NCBI GenBank assembly: GCA_036927565.1 | Contig: JAYESD010000002.1 | Location: 140,065,167 to 140,129,166 of the forward strand | Source: Tuctoria greenei | Taxonomy: Eukaryota; Streptophyta; Magnoliopsida; Poales; Poaceae | Length of the DNA: 64,000 bases | Direction of reading: 5' to 3' | Shown here: in pieces, positions 35,265 through 44,850 of the stretch | Position numbering within the stretch: position 1 is the stretch's first letter | Layout of the letters: every line of letters begins with the position of its first letter | Program-made: the position numbers and the translations under genes | Notes under the pieces: model-generated | Told to the model about the DNA's origin: nothing | Database searches by the model: none | Seen by the model: only the letters and a program-made list of their open reading frames with translations

Positions 35265-35376
35265 CGCGAACTCGAGAACGGATGAGGAGAAGGCTCATCG
35301 CCAACAGATCGAGGGGACGGAAGCTACACGACCGCTATGGGCGATGAGCCTTCCCCTCGATCCGTTCTCGAGGATT
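35265..35376. repeat. Inverted repeat 2 in the centre of element D
   Basis: Arm AACTCGAGAACGGATGAGGA at about 35268 pairs with the region ending TCGATCCGTTCTCGAGGATT near 35376; arms are about 35 bp. Confidence 0.85.
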
Positions 35377-35484
35377 GCAGAAAATTTATTTCCGCCCGCC
35401 TAGGCCCAGAGCCGGGCCTGCCTTTAAGACCATCCGCAGTGGTTCACAGTAAAAAGGTGATGGGACGTGGAGCGGTTCCAATTG

Positions 35485-35645
35485 AATTCAAAGATGCGCA
35501 TGCAGGATGCATAACCTCTGCAGTACTGCAGGTGCAGTAAAAGTCACTGACATGTGGCCCCATGGCCAGCCAGACCCACATGTCAGTGACTGTTACTACA
35601 CCTGCAGTACCGCAGGTGATTTCAACGCATGCGCTATGCGCGTCT
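35485..35645. repeat. Inverted repeat 3 in the centre of element D
   Basis: Arms of about 70 bases meet around 35565. GTCACTGACATGTGG pairs with CCACATGTCAGTGAC, and CTGCAGTACTGCAGGTG pairs with CACCTGCAGTACCGCAG. It may be a short foldback MITE inserted in D. Confidence 0.85.
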
Positions 35646-36060
35646 AAGGCGCCTCAGTGACTGGCGCGCACGTAAGCTCGGTGCGCCCGGTCGCATCAGC
35701 CGCCTATACAATAGGTTTCTCCTATATATGCATGCTCGTCTCTGATGAGTGTTGCACTTGTTGTGTTTCTCCTATGCGCGCTCGTCTTTTGTTCAGCCCC
35801 GTTTGCATCAAAAGAAACTCACGGGACAGTTTAAAGGGATGGATTCCTCCAGAAGTGAAACATGTGCTTTAAAAAATCTAGGTTCTATAAATTTTGGCTT
35901 CACTAATAATAAAGTTGTATAAATTGCTACTTCTATACAGGTTCGTAATTAAGTACAACTAGATATAAATGCAGTGATATAAACAAGGATTAAAATAAAG
36001 CATACGCATAAAATCTCTTCAACCAGCAACACAGTTATATAAACAAGGATTAAATACTAG
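35646..36060. other. Unique central part of element D; no gene seen
   Basis: Mixed AT-rich sequence between the inverted repeats and the right arrays, with no open frame worth calling. Confidence 0.6.
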
Positions 36061-36415
36061 ATATAAACGTCATGATACCGTACTATTCGTCGCGGATGTG
36101 AAAACGTCGCGATACCATATTATTCGCCATGAGTGTGAAATCGTCACGATACGGTACTATTCGCCACCGATGTGAAATCGTTGCAACACCATACTATTCG
36201 CCACGAATGTAAAAACGTTGCCATACCGTACTATTCGCTACGGATGTGAAATCGTTGCAACACCGTACTATTCGCCGCGAATGTGAAAACGTCGCGATAC
36301 CATACTATTCGCCACGAGTATGAAATCGTCGCGATACCATACTTATCGCCATAGATGTGAAATCGTCACAAATAATGTACTATTCGTTGCAATACGTTAA
36401 ATCATCACAATATGT
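36061..36415. repeat. 37-38-bp minisatellite of element D
   Basis: About eight units around GTGAAATCGTTGCAACACC and TACTATTCGCCACGAAT. Confidence 0.85.
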
Positions 36416-37200
36416 TAAACCATTGCAATACCATACTATTTGCCACGAACGTGGAGTTGTTGCAATACCATACTTTTGGCCACGAATGTGGCATCGTTGC
36501 AACACCGTTATTGTCGTTGCAATACGTTAAATTGTCACAATATGTTAAACCGTTGCAATACCATACTATTTGCCACGAACGTGGAGTCGTTGCAATACCA
36601 TACTTTTGGCCACGAATGTGGCATGATTGCAACACCATTATTTTTTTGCCATACGTTAAATCATCGTAATAAGTTAAACCGTTGCAATACCATACTATTT
36701 GCCACGAACGTGGAGTCGTCGCAATACCATACTTTTTTGCCACGAATGTGGCATCGTTGCAACACCGTTATTTTCGTTGCAATACGTTAAATCGTCGTAA
36801 TACGTTAAACTGTTGCAATACCATACTATTTGCCACGAACGTGGAATCGTTGCAATACCATACTTTTTACCACGAATGTGGCATCGTTGCAACACCGTTA
36901 TTTTTGTTGTAATACATTAAATCGTCGCAATACGTTAAACTATTGCAATACCATACTATTTGCAATGAACGTGGAGTCGTTGCAGCACCATACTTTTTGC
37001 CACGAATGTGACATCATTGCAACACCGATATTTTTGTCGCAATACGTTAAATCATCGCAATACGTTAAACCGTTGCAATACCATACTATTTGCCACCAAC
37101 GTGGAGTCGTCGCAATACCATACAATTTGCCACGGATGTCAAGTCGTCGCAATAACCTATTGCCGCGGCTGTTATCGCCACGAGTCGGAAAAATTATCGC
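36416..37200. repeat. 130-bp tandem array of element D (about six units)
   Basis: Unit starts YGTTGCAATACCATACTATT at 36421, 36551, 36680, 36811, 36941 and 37071, a spacing of 129-131. Each unit holds two copies of a shorter TTGCAATACCATACT word, so it seems to have grown from the 37-bp repeat. Confidence 0.95.
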
Positions 37201-37510
37201 GACGTTCTATTTCGTTGCGATAATAACCTATCACGACAAATTTCGACCTATTGCAACGATTTTTTTCGTCGCAACAAACCAGAATCCTGGTAGTGCTTGC
37301 TGTGGCAGCACATGTGGCTACAAGATCTGCCTTGTTCTTAGCCTGTTCTTTCCCTCCTTCATTCTAAAAGTCTTGTGGTGATTATAAGTAGATCTTAAAA
37401 CAAAGGGTTAGTACTCTCCTGCTCTCTGTTCCTTACTATTTTTTACCTTTAGATCTTGAATATCAGTGGCTTCAAATTTCTTTGATTTAGCTCTTCTTTT
37501 TGTATGTAGG

Positions 37511-39940
37511 TGTCGTCGGATCAAAGTTAGATGTATGGGCCACGCCTTTGCAATGAATATGTCCAAGGGGTAGATGCATTTATAGCTTTCGCGAAAAAAC
37601 ACATGTTGGACAACATTAGAGGGACTATTTGTTGTCCTGAGGGGAGGCTCACAGGAAAAGGGACCATTGGGAAGAAGGCTATAACTTCAAATTCACATTT
37701 GTTCTTCTGCGCTTATTTCCACATGGTCCAACACATGTCCATGGTGTCGGAGTACCTCGATAAGCACAAGGAACTGGTGCTTAGAGACAATCCTGGCCGC
37801 AATGAATCATGGTTAGCAAATGAACACAGGAGAAAATTCATTGGCTGGCTCCAGGATCGGATTTCTCACTCATCGGATACTCAAACAAGTGAATACCTAA
37901 AAAATTGGCTCGTGGTCCTATATTCATAGTTATTACATATCAAGCGTACGACATAAATAGATACACGTTCTACACTGTAGAACAAGATAAGAAAATCACA
38001 TATCAGAATAGTGATGTCCGTGTTGATGCTTATAATGCTGCGAGCAAGGACAAAGACATGTACTATGGTAAAAAAACAAGAGATCTGGGAGCTTGACTTT
38101 CAAGGCTTCAAGATTCCTCTTTTCTGTTGCAACTGGGTTGATGGAATCAAAGGTGTCGTACAAGACAAGTACGGTTTCACTAGCGTTGATCTTAATCGTC
38201 AAGGATATAACTGGGAGCCTTTTGTGTTAGCAGAACATGTTGCTCAAGTGTTCTATGTTCCAGACACTACAAATAAAAGACTTAAGATGGTTATACATGG
38301 AACACGACGAGGTCAAGGTGGACATGGTGCAAGAAAATACGAAAAACCTGGAGCTCGAAGTGCCACCGGACGATACAACGCTGACTATGCGGGATGCAGT
38401 TACTAGAAGGGTTCATTGGAGACAGAGCCTTATTGTTGTTGACCCAGCAGCAGCAGCAGCTTCCGCGTCGACCGCTTCAATGTCTCCTGAGGCACGTCTG
38501 CTTCTGCATCGAAATCATGAACAGATGGATCTGTCTCCAAATCTAGAGCTATCATTGCCTCTAGTTATAGAGAAGCAGCAGAAGTCTCCAATTGGAGAGC
38601 AGTTGCCTCTAGTTACAGAGAAGCGGCATCTATCTCAAACTATAGAGTTGCCACACAACTCTCCACTTGAAGAGCAGCCGCGTCGGTCTCCACCTCGCAC
38701 TCCATGTGCCCTGCACCCTACACTTGATCACCCGCCAGCAAAGCCGGGGAAGAATGTACGTGCCAAGAACAAGGGTCTGTTGCAGCGGCGATTATCGTCG
38801 AAGGAAGGTTGGAAAAAACCAATGAAAGAGTCGGAACCTAACCCGAGGGCACGGAAAGCTATGATGCATGCAGACCTGAAGTATAAAAAGGAAAAGCCGA
38901 TGTTAACTGCGGTAGCACTCAAACAAGTTGGTAAACCTTGTGTTACCTTCATTAATACTACATGGAAAATTACAAAAATAATGATACCATACTAGTGGCA
39001 ATGAAGGATAAAAACGTTCTCTCGGGTGATGGCGCTTTTGACATCTCATGGTCAAATCTCTATGACCTTTTCAGCCTCGACGCGTTGGATGTCTCCCTAA
39101 TACGCTGCTTCACATTGTAAGTCTCCTAAAAAACTAGGTTCTTCAATACAAGTGTTATATGTGACAAATTTGGCATTTTGCGTGTACGCACCAGCAATAA
39201 CATGCTCATCATAATACGCAAAATGTGTCTGTAGCATATCTTGACCTGCAAGTACCAGCGAGGACATATATTCAAACGTCGAGCAGCAGAAAAAATGTTC
39301 AATATTTGTTGAGAGCAACAAAACAGTACGGTGATAAGGACCTCCTAGTCATACCGTTCAACTCGGGTAACTATTGGGTAACCATAGCAATATCTACATG
39401 GTACGACCAGGTCTGGTACTGTGACTCCTCAAGGCCGACAGATGAAAAAACTGGCGAGCGAAAGAACCAGTCATGGAACGATATCTCTTCTATTATTGAC
39501 GAGTAAGTTCTTTCTTCACTTTAGTTTCCTTGCGTGATAATTTTACATTAACTGTAGATGTTTTTGTTTAGGGCTTTTAGACAAGTAAAAGGAAAACGCT
39601 GACAGCTTACACATCATACTGCATTTGACGTCCCACAACAAGCTCCGAGCAACACTTGCGGCTTCCACGTCTGCCTACACATGGCTTTATTTGGACAGCA
39701 ACCTAATTGCATTGTATGTGTAAGTGCATTTATTTTACTTTATTACTAATCTTTTTCTAAATATCATTTTATCGTGCGGTAGGACTACGGGCCGCCTTCA
39801 CGAACGCTGAAGGTCGTAGCCTTGAACAAGTTAGAGATGTCCTATGCATGTTTGTCATTTCTAAAATCATTAATTCAAACGGAGAATTTCATTACCCAAT
39901 AGAGGATTATGTGACAGTTATTCTTCGTGTAAATTAGTTA
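37511..39940 (+). pseudogene. Deleted CACTA transposase joined to a Ulp1-like protease, element A
   Basis: Unit 2 copy plus its single-copy 3' part. Order: Transpos_assoc remnant (CNEYVQGVDAFIAFAKK, with start codon changed to GTG and SWMY changed to S*MY), direct join ICC-PEGRLTGKGTIGKKAIT, tail MVSEYLDKHKELVLRDNPGR, shared frameshift near 37908, DUF4216 (to FYVPDTTNKRLK), a Pro/Ser/Glu-rich linker (38406-38900), DALDVSLIRCF (39082-39115), then the protease: DLLVIPFNSGNYWVTIAIS, YCDSSRP, and after an intron QQAPSNTCGFHVCLHMALFG (about 39640-39700). The last exon EDYVTVILRVN ends near 39937. The expected His before Trp is Tyr (NYW), while Asp, Gln and Cys are present. A TGA lies at about 39600. 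Non-functional as it stands. Confidence 0.8.
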
Positions 39941-40249
39941 CATGTTAAGTTGGATGAACAATGGAATCTTGAGTAAATATTTACTTGGTAACAACGATTT
40001 ACACTTTGTTAATATTTGATTGGTCAATGTGTGTACACTTTATTAATATTTGGTTTGTTACATGTTAATCTGGATGAACAAGAGACATTTGGCTATACAT
40101 ATGTTTCTATATGTGTATGTTGCTGACACAGGCAATGCGGCTGCCAAATCCTGGCTAGCTCCAGGATGCAGCCGGTAACCAGGATAATAAGGGGTGGGAG
40201 CACCTAATAGGAGAGTCTCCTGTTAGCGCCGCACTGAACCTGCCTGCAA
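39941..40249. other. 3' region of element A, no gene
   Basis: AT-rich, with a local duplication of TTACATGTTAAKYTGGATGA (near 39937 and 40058), followed by GC-rich sequence containing an inverted pair around GGCTGCCAAATCCTGG. Confidence 0.5.
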
Positions 40250-40663
40250 ACAATCCATGACGCGTTGTAACAGAGGATGTCTTGGATTACCTAAATAATG
40301 AAGACACAATTTCTTATAGCATGTCTCAAATCAGTCAGCATATGTGCGACGGGCAATCATAAAGCCAGTCTCGGATCAGTCAATATATATGCGACATGCT
40401 TTATTAGAGCGTGTCTCTCCTGTACAATGATGGGCGACGCGCGCCATGCATGTCTCCAATGACCTCGTAAAGCCCGTCTGGTAAGACTCAAAGAAAGGAG
40501 ACACACTTTCTTTGAGCTTGTCTAGTACTTAGTTTGATCAGCGACGTGCCTGCCGCTCGTCTTTGATGACAACATAATGCGAGAGGCGACGATCGAGACG
40601 CACAGTTTGTTCGTCTCCCTTCTTCGTTCGGGCTCGTCTCGAATGATCCTTTCTTACATAGTG
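40250..40663. promoter_or_regulatory. Right subterminal GTCTC motif cluster and terminus of element A
   Basis: At least ten GTCTC/GAGAC words in both orientations, then the terminus TTTCTTACATAGTG. Confidence 0.82.
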
Positions 40664-40680
40664 TTCATTTATTATTTCAG

Positions 40681-42924
40681 GTGATGGATCATCATTTATT
40701 CATTCATGTAATGTTACTATTGATGACCTTTCTTACACACACACACACACTTGTATCCAGGATCTTCCAAATGTGTCGATCGATACTACTATACCTGCTG
40801 CTAGAGCCGAAGGATGCTTGGATCCAAAGTCGCCTACACTTGGTCTTGTTTATGCATTTCTGAAATTTTCTTTTTTTTTCCTTAGTACCCACTTTACATC
40901 AATCTACTAACATGTATCTCTTTTAGTCAATAACTTTCATCCAACAAACGAGTCTATGGAGAAGTCATTTCAGCACTCTTCTAAGGTCGGTAGCACCCAT
41001 ATAATCTGCAACCAGGTGCACCCTTTATTTAAGATTTATTTTCTAATTCTGTCATCCTCATTACAAACTTCATGTATTTAATTTTTTTATGTCCTGCATT
41101 CTAAATATCCAGCATCAAATTGAAAATGGTGCTGCATCTTTGGAAACAAACACCTTGGTTGGAGCACGAAATGATTCAACAAATACCGCTGCGATAAGCA
41201 TGGTAGATGACAGTGCCTTTTATTGTACTTCAATGATTGCGAAAACACAGGGCGATTCCGAATACCATATTCGTGCTTGACCTCACTTTAATAGGCTTGT
41301 CAATGTTCCTCCAAGATACAGATCTCCATTCAAATGCGTAACACCGAGGCCACCAATTGACATTATTAAAGCACAGGTTGTAAGGAGTAAAATTTGCACA
41401 CAACTTAAGGATAAGAGGTATATGCCCATTGTTTTAGTTATCATCACTTTGTTGTATCACACTGTACATTAGTTATGCTTTAAAAATTTATTTTAACTTG
41501 TTCTTTGCTAGGGATTTTGTTACTCGAGGACCATCTCAATGTCTGAGATGTAACAATGTTGCAGAATCTTTCTCGGATGGAGCTGCAATGTTCAAGTCAT
41601 TTATGACATATTTTGTGGACTGCATACGCGCTGAGGAAGACATATTGGGGCCCAAATGCATTGGTTATAGGGTGTTTCTTTCCGGATATCTTGGTGTATG
41701 TCCTTGTCACATGAAACTTATTTAACCTTTTACGTTCCACCACTTTTGTCTACCATCTATATATTACTCTATGAATTAATCCCATTCTTATTATCTCCTC
41801 CTAGGAAATGCTCAACCACGATGAAGAACAACAGCAGGTTATGTATCCAGACCTTGCTGCTTTTATAAAACTTCAAGCTGACATTGGTGACCTTGATATT
41901 TTCAAAGTTAAGCTTTGTAAGTCGAGTTGTTGATCTTCTCGCATTATGTGTGTTAATTAGTCTTTCTTCGACCTAATTTTTTCCCTATTACTTTCAGTTC
42001 TTTGTGCCTATTCCCTAGAACAACTACTACACAGTAAACTGCTTGAACATGGTCGATAAACGAATTGACATACTTGATTCTAGCAATCAATGTCACAAAG
42101 ATTTCCGCACGGTTGTTTCAGCTAGGGTTGTGACGAGGCTTAATGAATTGCTACAGAAGCTATCAGACGGCAAGTTTAAATATTTTTCCAGATGGAAAAG
42201 ACCTGTTATAAAAGTGATGTGGGGGGATGTGCCCAATGATTCCCGCTTCATTGCAATGAATGTTATGGAGATCTGGGATGGTAATAAGCTCCATACAAAC
42301 GAAAATAAGGTATGATTTTATCCCATAATTTGATATTGTTGTCTAATTTTTTAGTTGAGTTACATTTCCTACTTTTTTGGTCTGCTATCTTCTCACAATA
42401 CCAATTATAGATGCATCACATAGTAGTTACCAAATTCATCTTCATTACATTTCATATTCTGTCAAAAAATTTAGCTGTATTTCATAATATGCAAACGCGT
42501 TAAATGTTTGTTACTGTTAATAGTCCCCATTTACGTGTGTTAATTTATTTATTAACTCGTTATTCAGTCAAACCAATACTGTTCTGGTGATGCACTTTGT
42601 TTCAGTATATTCATTTGCTGCTAATTGTTATTGTTTCCACGATTTCATTTTCGTATGTACGAAGCTGTAAATTATTATTCAGCCTTTTATATGTTGTACC
42701 AGTAACACACAATATTGTACCTGCTGACAATGTAGATCAATGTAGCACATACTGTTGTACTACACTAAGAAATCTAATCCTATTTAACATTACAGGCAAA
42801 AATTGCTTAATTGAGGTCCGATATGTTGTATTACATGTTGTACAACTCAGTCAATCAAGTGAAGCAGCTACCTTATGGATTAGATGAATACAAGCTGTCT
42901 CAGTCAATGCATCCTGCGGACTGA
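40681..42924 (+). pseudogene. Ulp1-type (C48) plant gene, C-terminal half
   Basis: Exons resume just after element A. Likely pieces: about 40766-40862, 40926-41013, 41114-41420 (HQIENGAASLETNTLVGARN, PPRYRSPFKCVTPRP), 41512-41696 (GPKCIGYRVFLSGYLG), 41803-41914, 41999-42309 and 42796-42924 (YYMLYNSVNQVKQLPYGLDE). The 41999 exon is the peptidase core: NNYYTVNCLNMVDKRIDILD sits where Ulp1 proteins have His-Trp then Asp-Ser, and NDSRFIAMNVMEIWDG sits where they have NDCGF. The catalytic His is therefore Tyr and the Cys is Ser, with Asp kept. Stops occur after YHIRA, within PIP*NNYY and at KIA*LRS. The N-terminal half lies at 28321-32240 (and copy at 18794-22735). Ulp1 enzymes cleave SUMO; this product could not. 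Confidence 0.78.
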
Positions 42925-44139
42925 ATTACATATTACCTTATGTTCTAGCCTTTTTTTTTGAGACCATTAATATATGTCAGTTTATTTGTATCTTTTTTTA
43001 GATCATGAATCTATGTCAGTTTTTTTTTAGATGAATATAAGCCGTCTCAGTTTATTTTTTTTTGTTTTGAGACCATGAATCTATCTTCCTGTTCAATTGA
43101 TTGTTCTTGATGACTCTTTTCAGGATCATGTAGTTAACCATTACCATCTAACTCGACTTCAGTACCTTGTGTGTTTGTCTTCTATACATGTATGCAGCCT
43201 CCATACCTGAATATGTTAATTTTTGTGATCGGATTGACTGATGCTCTGATGTGAAATTATTGTTGATACCTGTTTTGGTATCACTACTGCAGCCAGCCTT
43301 AGGCACCGATGTGCCGATCTGTTTTTTTGAGTCCTCGTGCATCTACATCTGCTAGCACAAGCAAAATAACCATAAATGGCTGAGCAGACATTCATTGTTC
43401 TCCACTAGGTACTATTTCTGCAGGCATTGTCGGGTACTACAAGCCATGAAAAATTAGATTAATTTTTTGCATTAATATCGTTCATTTTTAAAATTGGTAC
43501 AACTGTATATATGCAACCCCTACAATAATTTCACTCAATTCTACACTTTGCAGAATACGTTTCAGATCAGGTCCGCTGTGTACAATGTGCGTTTCAGGCT
43601 ACCATGTTGACCAATGTTTTTTTTTTGAGGAATTTAAAATTTTGGTATACCTTTCCACCATAAGTTAGAAACAGTATATCCAGAATATATTTGATATTCC
43701 ATCATATATGTTTTCCATATATTCAAGTTCTGTTATGGATTTGTTTAGTTTACTCCATGCACATCTGAAATTTTTATTATACCTCAACGACAAAAATATT
43801 AAAATAAAATATCAATTATGCCTGGGTACGCTGGTTTGTTCACAAGTATTATTACGAGGACACATCACGTTAGGTTCGTACAGTGCATGGTTTAGGCTAC
43901 CACGTCGATCAATGTTACTTTTTTTATAAAAATAATCATGTGGCTCCCTGTTTGACCATAAAAGTACAGCCAACGTATCAATATATTTTAGATTTTCCAA
44001 CACGTATGTAAAGAATGGTTTTTCCATAATATAAAGTAGTATATGTTAATACAACAAAGTATGGGCACCCTATATGTCCCTCTATGGCTGTCACAACTGA
44101 CAAACAATCAACAATTTCGGAGTCATCGATTGAAGCCCA
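42925..44139. other. Downstream flank of the Ulp1-type gene; no gene seen
   Basis: AT-rich. A GATGAATAYAAGCYGTCTCA word from the last exon recurs at 43030, suggesting a local duplication. Another loosely repeated segment (GTACARTGYRYGTTTAGGCTACCA type) lies at about 43575 and 43880. Confidence 0.6.
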
Positions 44140-44146
44140 TTTCATT

Positions 44147-44850
44147 TTACTCATCTTCCACTGAATCCCATTCCTCATGGCATTCCTCTTTAGCAGCAGC
44201 CAGCATGAACTCCTGTTCCAATTGTCTATTTATTTGTTGTCTGCCTCTCTTTGTTCCCATGGTACCCCTTCTTTTCCTTCCTCTTGCATCCACATTTGGG
44301 TTTAATAGACATGTTGTTGAATAGTGTCCTGCGTACAAACCACAAGTACTGCACTGTCTTGTCCTTTTTCTTTTTTTTTGTCAGTGTTTGCCCCCCGTCT
44401 CTTCACAACGAATACCCGTGTTTATGCGTCTGTTTCGCTTTGTTTTAGCGCATTGTGGAGCACTCATAGATACATCACTCTCTTCAGCTACAGGTTCTGC
44501 ACTATCCATATTTGGTTCCTCTCTTTCTGTTGATCCATCATGTGTCCTAATTGTAAGGGCTGAAGGACCAATGTCTGCTAGAATTGTCTCTGCCATCATG
44601 CACAACTCTTCAAATTTCTCACAACCCTTCATGAAATTTGTGCTTGACTTGCTGCATGCCTCACCGCTGCCGTAGCTAATGTCACTAGCTTCGACGTTCT
44701 AAATTGCTCAGTTGTGTAATCTGGCCCAACCGTCACAATGTCTTGCCTATCCCACATCAGTTGTTGTCTTGCGTCCTTGGTGTACCTCTTCAAAATATAT
44801 TTTGCTAGAACTTTCTATGGAGACCAGATTCCCGATATTCTAGGAATCGC
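44147..44850 (-). pseudogene. FAR1/MULE-type protein, C-terminal fragment
   Basis: Read from right to left: VLAKYILKRYTKDARQQLMW, DRQDIVTVGPDYTTEQFRTS, then KGCEKFEELCMMAETILADI, SDVSMSAPQCAKTKR and the zinc-knuckle-like CSTCGLYAGHYSTTC followed by LLNPNVDARGRKRRGTMG, ending WDSVEDE. This is the usual C-terminal region of FAR1-related (FRS) proteins and related Mutator-like transposases, after the SWIM domain. The DNA-binding FAR1 domain, MULE transposase core and SWIM domain are absent. Several frame changes and a stop before KVLAKY show it is decayed. Whether it came from a host FRS gene or a Mutator-like element cannot be decided here. Confidence 0.78.

Larger units (their letters stand above)
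33092..37295. mobile_element. CACTA element D, non-autonomous, array-filled
   Basis: Left terminus CACTACAAGGATTCCG at 33092; right terminus, other strand, CACTACCAGGATTCTG ending at 37295. Flanks are CCT (33089-33091) and CTT (37296-37298). Comparison with the empty site in unit 1 (about 27004) shows exactly three extra bases, so this is a 3-bp target duplication with one later change. No gene is present. It contains a 71-bp array, three inverted repeats, a 37-bp array and a 130-bp array. Confidence 0.95.
28259..38574 (+). repeat. Tandem duplication, unit 2
   Basis: Collinear with unit 1, interrupted only by CACTA D (33092-37295); about 6.1 kb without it. After 38574 the element A sequence continues as single copy. 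Confidence 0.95.
32668..40663 (+). mobile_element. CACTA element A, full length (with nested element D)
   Basis: Termini CACTACGTATGAAA (left) and, on the other strand, CACTATGTAAGAAA (right) match at 12 of 14 bases. Flanks are TTC at 32665-32667 and TTC at 40664-40666, a perfect 3-bp target duplication as expected for CACTA. Without element D the length is about 3.8 kb. It encodes an internally deleted transposase joined to a Ulp1-like protease and sits inside a Ulp1-type host gene. Confidence 0.93.

Noticed and set aside
36405..37381. Frames on both strands in the 130-bp array (CNTILFATNVES, ATTPRSWQIVWYCNG)
   Set aside because: Generated by the tandem array on both strands, with no domain and no start shared between units.
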